From the NCBI RefSeq assembly GCF_040493455.1, contig NZ_JANFDA010000002.1, forward strand, positions 248,001 through 312,000: DNA of 64,000 nt. The letters are read 5' to 3'. This DNA is from Microcosmobacter sp040493455 (GTDB lineage Bacteria; Bacteroidota; Bacteroidia; Flavobacteriales; Flavobacteriaceae). The notes under the pieces were generated by a model, which was not told the DNA's origin, made no database searches, and was given only the letters and a program-made list of their open reading frames with translations. A program made the translations under genes and the position numbers. Shown here one piece after another: positions 1 through 8,082 of the stretch (positions are counted from its first letter, which is position 1; every line of letters begins with the position of its first letter).

Positions 1-648
1 CTAGCAAATGTCATTAGACAACCTTTTGGAGATGGTGAAATCATATTGTCTACATTTCCGCAAGCATTTACTAATTATTTCATCTTAAAAGATAACGGCA
101 AAGATTACACTTCAGATTTAATGTCATATATAGACTTTGATCGACCGCTATACGTTGACCAATATTATAAATCTGGTAAGACCATATACAGCTCACCAAT
201 GTATTTATTCTTAAATACAAAGTCTTTAAAATGGGCATATTACATCGTAATCATAGGCGCTTTGATTTATATCATTTTTGAAGGCAAACGCAAGCAGCGA
301 ATGATTCCTATCGTACAGCCACTAAAAAATCAGACCGTAGATTTCACGAGGACTATTTCGAATATGTATTATGAAAATGGTAAACACAAAGATATTGTGC
401 ATCACAAAATTCAGCATTTCTTAGAGTATATCAGAAATCATTGGCATTTACAAACCTCGATTATAGACAATACTTTTGTTACAAATTTAGCTTCGAGAAG
501 CAATAATACTATAGAAGATACCACTGCCCTTTTTGAAGCCATTAAGGCTATAGAAAATCAAGAAGAAGTCAGTGCAACTAGATTAGAAAGATTAAATAAT
601 CTCATAGAAAATTTTAAATCCAATAACCAATGGAAAACGAAGACGTAA
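1..648 (+). CDS. DUF4350 domain-containing protein, C-terminal part (5' truncated by window edge)
   Basis: The frame is open from the first base and ends at a TAA at 646-648, so this is the C-terminal ~215 residues of a protein that begins outside the window. A hydrophobic segment (WAYYIVIIGALIYIIF), encoded near 229-280, is a single membrane span, followed by a ~120-residue cytoplasmic tail. The protein fits the membrane-bound DUF4350 family usually placed directly before MoxR and DUF58 genes in Bacteroidetes. The molecular role is unknown. Its end overlaps the MoxR start by 19 bp, which indicates coupled translation. The family call rests on context plus general resemblance. Confidence 0.72.
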   Translation, partial: LANVIRQPFGDGEIILSTFPQAFTNYFILKDNGKDYTSDLMSYIDFDRPLYVDQYYKSGKTIYSSPMYLFLNTKSLKWAYYIVIIGALIYIIFEGKRKQRMIPIVQPLKNQTVDFTRTISNMYYENGKHKDIVHHKIQHFLEYIRNHWHLQTSIIDNTFVTNLASRSNNTIEDTTALFEAIKAIENQEEVSATRLERLNNLIENFKSNNQWKTKT

Positions 649-1628
649 ACAATGACAACTTAAATTTTGACAATAGAATTCCTTTAGAAGACTTAAAGAA
701 AGGCGTAGATTCTATTAAAGAAGAGATAGGAAAGGTTATCATTGGCCAGGAAAAATTTGTAGAACTACTCATCATTGCATTGTTAGCAGATGGTCATGTT
801 ATTATAGAAGGTGTGCCAGGAATTGCAAAAACAATAACGGCCAAGCTCTTTTCTGGAACTTTAAAGACAAACTTTAGTCGTATCCAATTCACACCAGATT
901 TAATGCCAAGTGATATTCTAGGGACGTCAGTTTTCAATATGAAGACTTCAGAATTCGAATTCAAAAGAGGACCTATCTTTTCTAATATTGTTTTAATTGA
1001 TGAAATCAATAGAGCTCCAGCAAAAACGCAAGCAGCACTTTTTGAAACTATGGAAGAACGTCAAGCTACAGTAGATGGAGTCACCTATAAGTTTGATCCA
1101 CCGTTTATGGTTTTGGCAACTCAAAACCCTATAGAACAAGAAGGAACGTATGCCTTACCTGAAGCTCAACTAGATCGCTTTATTTTCAAAATAAAAATAG
1201 ACTATCCTTCTCTCGAAGAAGAAGTCAAAATCATAGAAACCCACCATAACAGAAAACGTGAAGCACCTATGACACGCATCAATGCAGTACTAAATAGCGC
1301 AAAAATTGCTGAGTACAGAGACAAGGTTCAGAACGTTATCATAGAAGAAAAGATTATTAAATACATAGCTGAAATAATTTCTAAAACCAGAAATCATCCT
1401 CATCTATATCTAGGAGCTTCACCAAGAGCTTCTATAGCTATTCTTAATGCTTCTAAAGCCATAGCTGCATGTAATGGTAGAGATTTTGTGATTCCTGAAG
1501 ATGTAAAAGGGGTGCTAAATCCTGTACTGAATCATCGTATTATATTAACTCCAGAAAGAGAAATGGAAGGTATGACCACAGAAAATGTCATTGAGATGAT
1601 CGTACAATCTGTGGAGATTCCGAGATAG
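630..1628 (+). CDS. MoxR family AAA+ ATPase
   Basis: A 332-residue cytoplasmic AAA+ ATPase of the MoxR/RavA group, thought to act as a chaperone in maturing partner complexes, often vWA-domain proteins. Walker A is GVPGIAKT (61-68), Walker B is LIDEINRA (122-129), sensor 1 is ATQNP (163-167), and the MoxR-typical EGTYALPEAQLDRF follows. A C-terminal AAA lid covers roughly 230-332. It overlaps the upstream DUF4350 gene by 19 bp and is 19 bp before DUF58, the classic MoxR-DUF58 pairing. The client is not deducible from sequence. Confidence 0.95.
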   Translation: MENEDVNNDNLNFDNRIPLEDLKKGVDSIKEEIGKVIIGQEKFVELLIIALLADGHVIIEGVPGIAKTITAKLFSGTLKTNFSRIQFTPDLMPSDILGTSVFNMKTSEFEFKRGPIFSNIVLIDEINRAPAKTQAALFETMEERQATVDGVTYKFDPPFMVLATQNPIEQEGTYALPEAQLDRFIFKIKIDYPSLEEEVKIIETHHNRKREAPMTRINAVLNSAKIAEYRDKVQNVIIEEKIIKYIAEIISKTRNHPHLYLGASPRASIAILNASKAIAACNGRDFVIPEDVKGVLNPVLNHRIILTPEREMEGMTTENVIEMIVQSVEIPR

Positions 1629-1647
1629 TTAATTGTAGACTGCTATA

Positions 1648-2982
1648 ATGAAGAAGTTCTTTAAATCTCTTTATGTACATAATCAACTCTATGTCTATCT
1701 TACCATAGTATCAGTCTGTTTTTTACTATCGTATTGGATCGATATGCTCTATAGTATTGCATGGATTCTATTCATTATTATTGGTGTATTGTTCCTTGTA
1801 GATATCCTTATTTTATTCAATAGAAAAAATAATGTAAAGGCATATAGAATATTGCCAGATAAGTTTTCTAATGGTGATATAAATCCTGTGTCCATTATGT
1901 TGGAACACGATTTTAGGCACACAATCTATATCGATGTTATAGATGAACTTCCTGTACAGTTTCAAAAGAGAGATTTTTTGTATTCCACTGCTATTAAACC
2001 TTATGAGAAGCATAGCTTTGAGTATTCAGTATATCCAGTAGATCGAGGAGAATATTTCTTTGGAAGCATTAACGTGTTTTGCTCTTCGGTATTTAAAGTT
2101 GTTAAACGTCGTTTTCAATTTGAAAGCAATAAAATGGTTATGGTATATCCATCCATTATTCAAATGCAGAAATACGATTTTCTGGCCATAAGCAATTCCC
2201 TTTCAGCAGTAGGTTTAAAGAAAATACGTCGTATTGGAAATACCTCTGAGTTTGAACAAATAAAAGAATATGTTTCTGGTGATGATTTTAGAACTGTGAA
2301 CTGGAAAGCGACGGCCAAACGTGCTGAGCTAATGGTAAATCAGTATCAAGATGAAAAGTCGCAACCCATATATTCTGTGATAGATACAGGTCGCGTTATG
2401 AAGATGCCTTTTAATGGCTTGAAGCTTTTAGATTACGCCATTAATTCTGCACTTGCTTTCAGTAATGTTGCTTTAAAAAAGCATGATAAAGTTGGACTCA
2501 TGACATTTTCTAAAAGCATTGAAAGTTTTTTACCTGCTCTACTTAAGCCAACATACCTCAACAAAATATTAGAGACACTTTACAATATTGACACTAAGTT
2601 CAACGACAGTGATTTTGGATTGTTATACGCGCAAATAAAGCGAAAAGTAACTCACCGAAGTCTAATACTACTGTATACCAATTTTGAGCATATCAGTGCC
2701 CTAAAGCGACAAATGCCTTACTTACAAGGTATATCCAAAAAACATTTGCTTGTTGTAGTACTTTTCGAAAATACTGAGTTAGAAGAAATAACTTCACAAG
2801 ATGCCGAAAACCTACAAGACATCTACCACAAAACTATCGCAGAAAAGTTTGCTTTTGAAAAACGCCTGATGGTGAAAGAGCTACAAAAACACGGTATCCA
2901 AACTATCCTCACGCCTCCAGAAAAGCTTACAATTAATACCATCAACAAATATCTGGAAATAAAAGCAAGAGGATTGATTTAA
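1648..2982 (+). CDS. DUF58 domain-containing membrane protein
   Basis: A 444-residue protein with two closely spaced transmembrane helices near the N-terminus (about 12-32 and 36-57), a beta-rich middle section, and the DUF58 signature around residues 200-225 (SGDDFRTVNWKATAKR). The region after it has a vWA-like fold pattern, starting with VIDTGR where a MIDAS strand would lie. DUF58 proteins are the usual partners of MoxR ATPases, here immediately upstream in the same operon. The function is unknown; an envelope-associated role is inferred from the membrane anchor. Confidence 0.92.
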   Translation: MKKFFKSLYVHNQLYVYLTIVSVCFLLSYWIDMLYSIAWILFIIIGVLFLVDILILFNRKNNVKAYRILPDKFSNGDINPVSIMLEHDFRHTIYIDVIDELPVQFQKRDFLYSTAIKPYEKHSFEYSVYPVDRGEYFFGSINVFCSSVFKVVKRRFQFESNKMVMVYPSIIQMQKYDFLAISNSLSAVGLKKIRRIGNTSEFEQIKEYVSGDDFRTVNWKATAKRAELMVNQYQDEKSQPIYSVIDTGRVMKMPFNGLKLLDYAINSALAFSNVALKKHDKVGLMTFSKSIESFLPALLKPTYLNKILETLYNIDTKFNDSDFGLLYAQIKRKVTHRSLILLYTNFEHISALKRQMPYLQGISKKHLLVVVLFENTELEEITSQDAENLQDIYHKTIAEKFAFEKRLMVKELQKHGIQTILTPPEKLTINTINKYLEIKARGLI

Positions 2983-3001
2983 GCTAATCCTCATGCTGTA
3001 A

Positions 3002-3352
3002 TCATCCCTTAATCACAGCATTGCCAATATTATAATACGATCGTATTTCCTTAATAAGGTTTCCTTCAATACTATACCATTCGCAAACTGACATTTCTAA
3101 GCCTGTATTCGCATTTTTTTGTTCAAACTGAACACACACATTATTCCCTTCTTCGATCTGTTTTATCACAGTAAGCGTATTATCCAGAAAATCTTCTCTA
3201 TTCTTTAATACAATGTCCATATATTTTGATTTGGGTGTTATCGTGCCAAATGGGCTTGTATGACTAAAATCTTCTGTAATGGGTAGGTCTTCAATATTTC
3301 CATTAGACCAACACTCGATCCATTTTTTTACAATTGGGTTTATCGTCTTCAT
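3002..3352 (-). CDS. Nuclear transport factor 2 (SnoaL-like) family protein
   Basis: A 116-residue soluble protein with the NTF2/SnoaL pattern: an N-terminal helix (KKWIECWSNGN), a short strand region with SHTSPFGTITPKSKY, and a C-terminal beta-sheet ending CEWYSIEGNLIKEIRSYYN. Members are small cone-shaped enzymes or ligand-binding proteins, and the substrate cannot be told from the sequence. It lies 4 bp downstream of the MGMT-like gene on the same strand and is probably cotranscribed with it. Its 3' end faces the DUF58 operon. Confidence 0.7.
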   Translation of the reverse strand: MKTINPIVKKWIECWSNGNIEDLPITEDFSHTSPFGTITPKSKYMDIVLKNREDFLDNTLTVIKQIEEGNNVCVQFEQKNANTGLEMSVCEWYSIEGNLIKEIRSYYNIGNAVIKG

Positions 3353-3356
3353 GATA

Positions 3357-3824
3357 TTAATACGTTTTTAAATACTGTTTATAGTTAGATACTTTAGGCG
3401 GTTTTTTTCCTTTTCCAGGTTCAATAGTAAAGCCTTCATCTTTAAGAAGTTTTGACTGTAACTTCGAACCTCCAGGAAACTTTATATTTATGGAACCGTC
3501 AGGTCTAAGAACGCGCCAATACGGTGTTATCATAGCTTTTGTTGTTCTCTCTTCTTCCGCTGCCAAAGCAACATACTTTAGATATACTCCTGTTGGAATA
3601 GCTGCAGTAACTTGGACTCCCTTTTGGTTAGCCAAAACTTCTCTAATGATGTCATTTGTAATGAGCTCTCCTTTTTTGGTTTTGCAGATAACCGCTTCGA
3701 TATCTAAAGCATTAGGAATAAGTATTCTTCCTTTCCCCAAACGCTCTTCCCATTCTGGAGTTATGGTATGTATCTTCTCCTCTACCTCATTTACTTTTTC
3801 TCGCCAAGTTTTTTTCTTTGCCAT
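3357..3824 (-). CDS. MGMT family protein (alkyltransferase-like, no catalytic Cys)
   Basis: A 155-residue protein with the O6-alkylguanine-DNA methyltransferase DNA-binding fold. The position of the PCHRV active-site motif reads PYWRV (101-105), so the alkyl-accepting cysteine is absent, as in alkyltransferase-like proteins that only bind damaged bases. The preceding winged-helix region (about 45-98) and the following RPDGSINIKFPGG loop match the fold. The N-terminus is Lys-rich (MAKKKTWREK). A role in flagging alkylated DNA is inferred from ATL proteins and not demonstrated for this subgroup. Confidence 0.8.
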   Translation of the reverse strand: MAKKKTWREKVNEVEEKIHTITPEWEERLGKGRILIPNALDIEAVICKTKKGELITNDIIREVLANQKGVQVTAAIPTGVYLKYVALAAEEERTTKAMITPYWRVLRPDGSINIKFPGGSKLQSKLLKDEGFTIEPGKGKKPPKVSNYKQYLKTY

Positions 3825-3841
3825 GGATAGACTATTATGAT

Positions 3842-4345
3842 TTATCTCGCAAGCGTTTTATTAGAACTTCTCAAAGCCAATGTACTTATCAGATTGATGA
3901 TAGTCCCAATTAAAAACACCATTAAAAACATAATCACACCCTGAAAAGCTGGCGATTGCATATACTCTGGCATAGTAGCCATGTGTACTTGAGCTTCTTG
4001 TAGCTCAGCCTCAGTAAACCACTTTTGTTGCCATGCTCTAAAATCATCTCCTTCAATAACAAAAAACAGCATACCATATATCGCCATCAATAATGAAGAA
4101 ATCAAGGTGATTCCAAATCCTATTTTAATGCCTTCATTAAATGAAACAATACCACTGTTTAGCTTGTCTCTAAAATATTTTATCCCAAGAGGAATAGTAA
4201 GCAAGGACACCGTTATAGACAAATAACCTATAGATTCCGAAAGATTGGGTCCATAAGCTGGAGCAATAAAGAACCAATTTAGTAGCCCTAATACTATCGA
4301 TATGCTTGCTCCAATAATACCATATCGTAAAACAAATTTTTTCAT
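3842..4345 (-). CDS. DUF4199 domain-containing membrane protein
   Basis: A 167-residue integral membrane protein with four predicted helices (about 8-28, 38-55, 75-98 and 132-155) and a soluble loop between helices 3 and 4 carrying FRAWQQKWFTEAELQEAQ. This matches the Bacteroidetes DUF4199 family, whose function is unknown. It lies downstream of a membrane-tethered LuxR-type regulator on the same strand. The 129-bp gap between them contains a perfect 19-bp direct repeat, so it may have its own regulated promoter. Confidence 0.85.
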   Translation of the reverse strand: MKKFVLRYGIIGASISIVLGLLNWFFIAPAYGPNLSESIGYLSITVSLLTIPLGIKYFRDKLNSGIVSFNEGIKIGFGITLISSLLMAIYGMLFFVIEGDDFRAWQQKWFTEAELQEAQVHMATMPEYMQSPAFQGVIMFLMVFLIGTIINLISTLALRSSNKTLAR

Positions 4346-4397
4346 AATCTACTGTGTTTATTTTTTCATAAAAGTATCGGATACGAGGTTATTAGGG

Positions 4398-4416
4398 CTC
4401 ACTCGAAAGTATGATT
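4398..4416 (-). repeat. Direct repeat copy 1 (proximal), putative regulator site
   Basis: The 19-bp sequence AATCATACTTTCGAGTGAG, read on the minus strand, occurs here and again at 4435-4453. The repeat lies 53 bp upstream of the DUF4199 start codon and just upstream of a TACTTTTA element (4369-4376, minus) that could be the -7 box. That would place this copy at about -36 to -54, overlapping the -33 region. Binding by the adjacent LuxR-type protein is an inference. Confidence 0.6.
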
Positions 4417-4434
4417 TTTGGTAAAAACAAGAAA

Positions 4435-4453
4435 CTCACTCGAAAGTATGATT
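4435..4453 (-). repeat. Direct repeat copy 2 (distal), putative regulator site
   Basis: This is an exact second copy of AATCATACTTTCGAGTGAG on the minus strand, 37 bp from the first, in the same orientation. A short tail (GGTAAAA on the plus strand) is also shared after a 3-bp offset. A spacing of about 3.5 helical turns between tandem sites is typical of activator binding regions, but an ordinary short duplication would look the same. Confidence 0.6.
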
Positions 4454-4474
4454 GGTAAAACTGCCGGTTTACGC

Positions 4475-4888
4475 TTATATGATATTCAAATCGCGACCTA
4501 TCTTAACCGCTTCGGTTCTACGCTTGGCATTGAGTTTAGACAGAATCTTTGAGACATGGGTTTTAACGGTGTTCTCGGTAATAAATAATGTTTCTGCAAT
4601 TTGACTATTAGACAACCCATCGGACATTAAGCCCAAAACCTTATGCTCTTGCTTGCTAATGTTTAATTCCTTCAAGCGTTCTAAGTCTATTTCTTTTATA
4701 TCATCTATGTTTTTTTTAGTGTGAAACAACCGCGTAATGAAATAACCCAAGGCAATAAACAAAACACCAGAAATAATGAGAAATACATCATTGAGGCTTT
4801 GTGTACTCATTAACGAAAATTTACTAACCTGAAATAATAGCACAATGATGACAGAAATACTTCCAAAAATTATGATGGTACGCTTCAT
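4475..4888 (-). CDS. Membrane-tethered LuxR-type HTH transcriptional regulator
   Basis: A 137-residue protein with two transmembrane helices (about 4-24 and 34-54) followed by a GerE/LuxR helix-turn-helix domain (73-132). The hallmark sequence is LSNSQIAETLFITENTVKTH, the recognition helix region. There is no receiver domain, so it is not a classic response regulator. A membrane anchor on a DNA-binding domain implies control by envelope state or proteolytic release. It is directly upstream of DUF4199, and the tandem repeats between them are natural candidate targets. Confidence 0.88.
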   Translation of the reverse strand: MKRTIIIFGSISVIIVLLFQVSKFSLMSTQSLNDVFLIISGVLFIALGYFITRLFHTKKNIDDIKEIDLERLKELNISKQEHKVLGLMSDGLSNSQIAETLFITENTVKTHVSKILSKLNAKRRTEAVKIGRDLNII

Positions 4889-5106
4889 AAAGACAAAAAG
4901 GTAGCTTTTAATGCCATTAAATTTAAACCAAAAAATAGAAAAAGTATTAAAGTAAAGTAATAACTATAAAGTACTACGCTAAAAAACAACCAATCCAAAA
5001 CTCCGTAACACGCTCCAAATCAATAGAATTAATTTTTTGTGAAAGTTTTTGTAAAGAACGCTCATTCAATCAGACTCATTAGGTGTTTCAAATTAAAATC
5101 AACCTA

Positions 5107-5799
5107 ATGAACATTAAAAAAAGATACTGGGTTTTTATACTACCTCTTATTATTGCAAGCTGTATTGGAGAAGACATTATAGCAGATTTCATTGAGCCCG
5201 AACTTCGCATTACCAATCCAATAACTGAGATTGCTATCTCAGAAAGTTATCAATTTGACATTGTGTATTTTAATAATATCGGTCAAGAAGAGAATGCAGA
5301 TATCGATTGGACCAGTTCCAATACAAGTGTAGCTACGATTGATTCCAATGGTCTTCTAATGTCTATTACAGAAGGCAATACCATTATAACAGCTTCTACA
5401 ACTATAGCGGATCAAACCATTGAAGAAAGTTTCCCAATAACTGTAACCACAGAACCAGATAATACACAACAACCTATTGTTAAATCTGGTACGATTGCAA
5501 CTACTAGCAGTTATCTACTACAAGGCTCATTTACTTTAAGTGAGTTAGAAGACTCTAACGATCTATTACTTAGTTTTGAAGATGACTATCAAGCAGACAC
5601 AGCATTGCCTGGCTTGTATGTTTATCTAACCAATAATCCGTCTTCAATCGCCAATGCCCAAAGCTTAGGACCAGTTAATATTTTTAATGGTCAACATCAA
5701 TACGTAATTCCTAATACTGGAATAAACGATTTTAGCCACTTACTGTATTGGTGCGAGCCTTTTTCTGTAAAAGTAGGCGACGGAACTATAGAAGATTAA
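5107..5799 (+). CDS. Big2 (Ig-like) + DM13 domain lipoprotein
   Basis: A 230-residue exported lipoprotein. I start it at the ATG at 5107 because an upstream in-frame GTG would add eight residues before the signal peptide. The lipobox cysteine follows LPLIIASC. Residues ~40-115 form a Big2-type bacterial Ig domain (ITEIAISESYQFDIVYFNN, then ATIDSNGLLMSITEGNTIITA). Residues ~125-230 match DM13: GTIATTSSYLLQGSFTL, LYVYLTNNPSS, and LLYWCEPFSVKVGDG with the characteristic Trp-Cys pair. DM13 has been proposed to be a redox or cytochrome-like domain. The outer-membrane protein gene follows after 30 bp. Confidence 0.82.
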   Translation: MNIKKRYWVFILPLIIASCIGEDIIADFIEPELRITNPITEIAISESYQFDIVYFNNIGQEENADIDWTSSNTSVATIDSNGLLMSITEGNTIITASTTIADQTIEESFPITVTTEPDNTQQPIVKSGTIATTSSYLLQGSFTLSELEDSNDLLLSFEDDYQADTALPGLYVYLTNNPSSIANAQSLGPVNIFNGQHQYVIPNTGINDFSHLLYWCEPFSVKVGDGTIED

Positions 5800-5829
5800 T
5801 CCTCACAAACTAAACAACACTCAGCAACG

Positions 5830-6696
5830 ATGAACAAAATAAAAAGATATGGAGTCTTGTTAATTGCCTTATTCTGTATTCAATTCACATATTCGCAATG
5901 GACAAAAGAAAAAGGGAAAGGTTATTACAAACTTTCGGCATGGTACCTTAATACAGACCAACATTATACTGGCTCTGGAGATATTGATCCTAATGCAACC
6001 CGAAGTTATTTTAACTTAAACTTTTATGGAGAATATGGTATTTCAAAAAAATGGAACGCCATTGCTTATATTCCTTTTTTTAGCAGAACCACTCAAAACG
6101 ATATTCTATCAGGTACTACTGGTCAAGTATTAAGAGAAGGAGAAGCGATAAATTCTATTGGTGACATAGAACTGGGAATAACTTATGGGATTCTCAATAA
6201 AAATTCTTGGGCTTTATCTTCTACTTTGAAGCTTGGCATTCCAACAGGAAATGACTCTGGAGGATCCGATGGTAGTTTCCAAACAGGTGATGGCGAGTTC
6301 AATCAACTAATACAGCTCAACCTGGGTAAATCTTTTTCTATCTCTAACTTACCTGTGTATTCTAAACTATATCTTGGATTTAATAACAGAACTAATAATT
6401 TTTCTGATGAAATAAAAACAGGATTAGAGATTGGAGCACAGCCATGGAGAGATAAATTATGGCTTGTTGCAAAATTTGATGTCAACCAATCCCTAAACAA
6501 TGGCAGTATTGATGCTACTAATGCTCAAGGTAACATCTTTGCAAACAATATAGAGTATGTTAACCTAGGTGGCGAAATTGCTTACTATATCAATCAAAAA
6601 ATAGGAATATCATTTAATTACACTTCTGCAATAAGCGGCCGAATTGTAGCTGCCAATCCATCCTTCTCGGCAGGATTATTTTTAGATGTAAAATAG
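5830..6696 (+). CDS. Outer-membrane beta-barrel protein, transporter-like
   Basis: A 288-residue protein with an N-terminal signal peptide ending near FTYSQ and alternating amphipathic strands throughout, ending in a hydrophobic/aromatic strand (SFSAGLFLDVK) typical of outer-membrane barrels. The glycine-rich loop GIPTGNDSGGSDGSFQTGDG resembles the MetA-pathway/'transporter' group of small barrels. It sits 30 bp after the DM13 lipoprotein, so the two probably form an envelope operon, with the bidirectional terminator at 6751 ending transcription. The cargo is unknown. Confidence 0.75.
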   Translation: MNKIKRYGVLLIALFCIQFTYSQWTKEKGKGYYKLSAWYLNTDQHYTGSGDIDPNATRSYFNLNFYGEYGISKKWNAIAYIPFFSRTTQNDILSGTTGQVLREGEAINSIGDIELGITYGILNKNSWALSSTLKLGIPTGNDSGGSDGSFQTGDGEFNQLIQLNLGKSFSISNLPVYSKLYLGFNNRTNNFSDEIKTGLEIGAQPWRDKLWLVAKFDVNQSLNNGSIDATNAQGNIFANNIEYVNLGGEIAYYINQKIGISFNYTSAISGRIVAANPSFSAGLFLDVK

Positions 6697-6750
6697 TATA
6701 GACCGAATTAATTCATAAGATTTAATTTCTTACAACAATATAAAAACCAA

Positions 6751-6786
6751 AAAAACCCTGTAAATCATATGACTTACAAGGTTTTT
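6751..6786. terminator. Bidirectional intrinsic terminator (OMP gene / tRNA-Pro)
   Basis: An imperfect inverted repeat, AAACCCTGTAA paired with TTACAAGGTTT around an AT-rich loop, is flanked by an A-run on the left and a T-run on the right, so it can stop transcription from either side. It lies between the outer-membrane protein gene (plus) and tRNA-Pro (minus). Confidence 0.75.
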
Positions 6787-6808
6787 GTTTTCTATAGCAT
6801 TCTTTTAG

Positions 6809-6883
6809 TCGGGGTGGCAGGATTCGAACCTGCGACCTCCGCGTCCCAAACGCGGCGCGATAACCGGGCTACGCTACACCCCG
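6809..6883 (-). tRNA. tRNA-Pro (anticodon TGG)
   Basis: Read on the minus strand, a 7-bp acceptor stem CGGGGTG/CACCCCG closes a cloverleaf. It has a D-arm (TAGCGTAGCCCGG region), the anticodon stem-loop GCGTTTGGGACGC with anticodon TGG, and a T-arm with GGTTCGAATCC. The discriminator base is A at 6809, and CCA is not encoded. A strong promoter lies upstream and an intrinsic terminator downstream. Confidence 0.97.
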
Positions 6884-6907
6884 AAATTGGTTATCAAAAC
6901 AGGAGTG

Positions 6908-6936
6908 CAAATATATGATAATTCTTTGTTCTCAAA
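6908..6936 (-). promoter_or_regulatory. Bacteroidetes-type promoter for tRNA-Pro
   Basis: On the minus strand TTTG (6936-6933) is followed after exactly 17 bp by TATATTTG (6915-6908). This is a perfect match to the Bacteroidetes -33 TTTG / -7 TAnnTTTG consensus, and it ends 24 bp before the mature tRNA 5' end. Confidence 0.8.
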
Positions 6937-6978
6937 AGAATATTTATTTATTTTTAAACAACTTTCTTACTTTTAATT

Positions 6979-8082
6979 ATGGCCTTCAAATACAAATTGT
7001 CTTTTCTTATTATTGTCGCAGTATTATTGACTTGCGCGCAAAAGAAATCTGAAAAGGCAGATCAAAAATCTTATGAGGTTGTAGTTTCAGGTTTAGACAT
7101 TCCATGGGGTTTTACATTCTTACCTGATGACTCGATACTTATCACTGAAAAAACTGGTCAACTTATTCATTTCAAAAACGGAAAGAAAACAACTATACAA
7201 GGACTTCCCGAGATTTATGTAAGAGGACAAGGCGGATTGATGGATATTACTTTACATCCCGACTATGAAAACAACGGTTGGTTATATTTCTCGTATGCTT
7301 CTGAACAAGGACAAGGAAGCGGTGGAAATACGTCTATTATGAGAGCAAAACTTTCTGGAAATAGTTTGACTGATAAAGAAGTACTCTATAAAGCAAGTCC
7401 AAACTCAAGGCGAGGCGTTCATTTTGGATCGAGAGTTGTATTTGATAATGATGGTTATCTATATTTCACGATTGGTGACCGAGGCAATAGAGATGTTAAT
7501 CCTCAGGATATTACCAGAGATTGTGGAAAAGTCTATCGCATAAATGATGATGGCAGTATTCCTAGCGACAATCCTTTTGTGGATACAAACAAAGCTAAGA
7601 AAGCCATCTATTCTTATGGACATCGAAATCCACAAGGCATGACATTACATCCTGAAACTGGAGACATCTGGACACACGAACATGGCCCAAAAGGTGGAGA
7701 TGAAATAAACATCATCGAAGCAGGCAAAAACTATGGTTGGCCAAAAATAAGTTATGGCATTAACTATAGTGGCACTAAGTTCACTGAACATACAGCATTA
7801 CCAGGAATGGAGCAACCATTACATCACTGGACACCTTCCATTGCGCCTAGTGGTATGGTCTTCATTTCAAGCGATATTTATGGAGATTGGAAAGGTAAAT
7901 TACTGGTTGGCTCGCTTAAGTTTAGATATGTAAGCCTATGTACAATTCAAAATAACAAAGTGACAAAAGAAGAACCTATTCTGGAAGGCTTGGGCAGAGT
8001 TCGTTCCTTTGAAGAAGGACCTGATGGTTATATTTATGTTGGTATTGAAAATCTAGGAATAGTAAAACTTCTTCCCCAATGA
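6979..8082 (+). CDS. PQQ-dependent sugar (aldose) dehydrogenase, lipoprotein
   Basis: A 367-residue member of the soluble glucose/aldose sugar dehydrogenase beta-propeller family, which uses PQQ to oxidise sugars outside the cytoplasm. A lipobox VLLTC places the mature protein on a membrane from Cys19. Typical segments include LDIPWGFTFLPDDSILITEK, GGLMDITLHPDY, HFGSRVVFD with the catalytic-region His, HRNPQGMTLHPETGD, and EHGPKGGDEINIIEAGKNYG. The stop overlaps the cytochrome c start (ATGA), strongly suggesting the cytochrome is its electron acceptor. No PQQ biosynthesis genes are present in the window. Confidence 0.9.
   Translation: MAFKYKLSFLIIVAVLLTCAQKKSEKADQKSYEVVVSGLDIPWGFTFLPDDSILITEKTGQLIHFKNGKKTTIQGLPEIYVRGQGGLMDITLHPDYENNGWLYFSYASEQGQGSGGNTSIMRAKLSGNSLTDKEVLYKASPNSRRGVHFGSRVVFDNDGYLYFTIGDRGNRDVNPQDITRDCGKVYRINDDGSIPSDNPFVDTNKAKKAIYSYGHRNPQGMTLHPETGDIWTHEHGPKGGDEINIIEAGKNYGWPKISYGINYSGTKFTEHTALPGMEQPLHHWTPSIAPSGMVFISSDIYGDWKGKLLVGSLKFRYVSLCTIQNNKVTKEEPILEGLGRVRSFEEGPDGYIYVGIENLGIVKLLPQ

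Noticed and set aside
2969..2992. Inverted repeat GAGGATT/AATCCTC at the DUF58 stop codon
   Set aside because: A 7-bp stem with a 10-base loop and no following T-run is too weak to call a terminator.
3490..3840. A 116-codon plus-strand frame opposite the MGMT-like gene
   Set aside because: It mirrors conserved MGMT-family sequence on the minus strand, and the hydrophobic translation is an artefact of the opposite strand.
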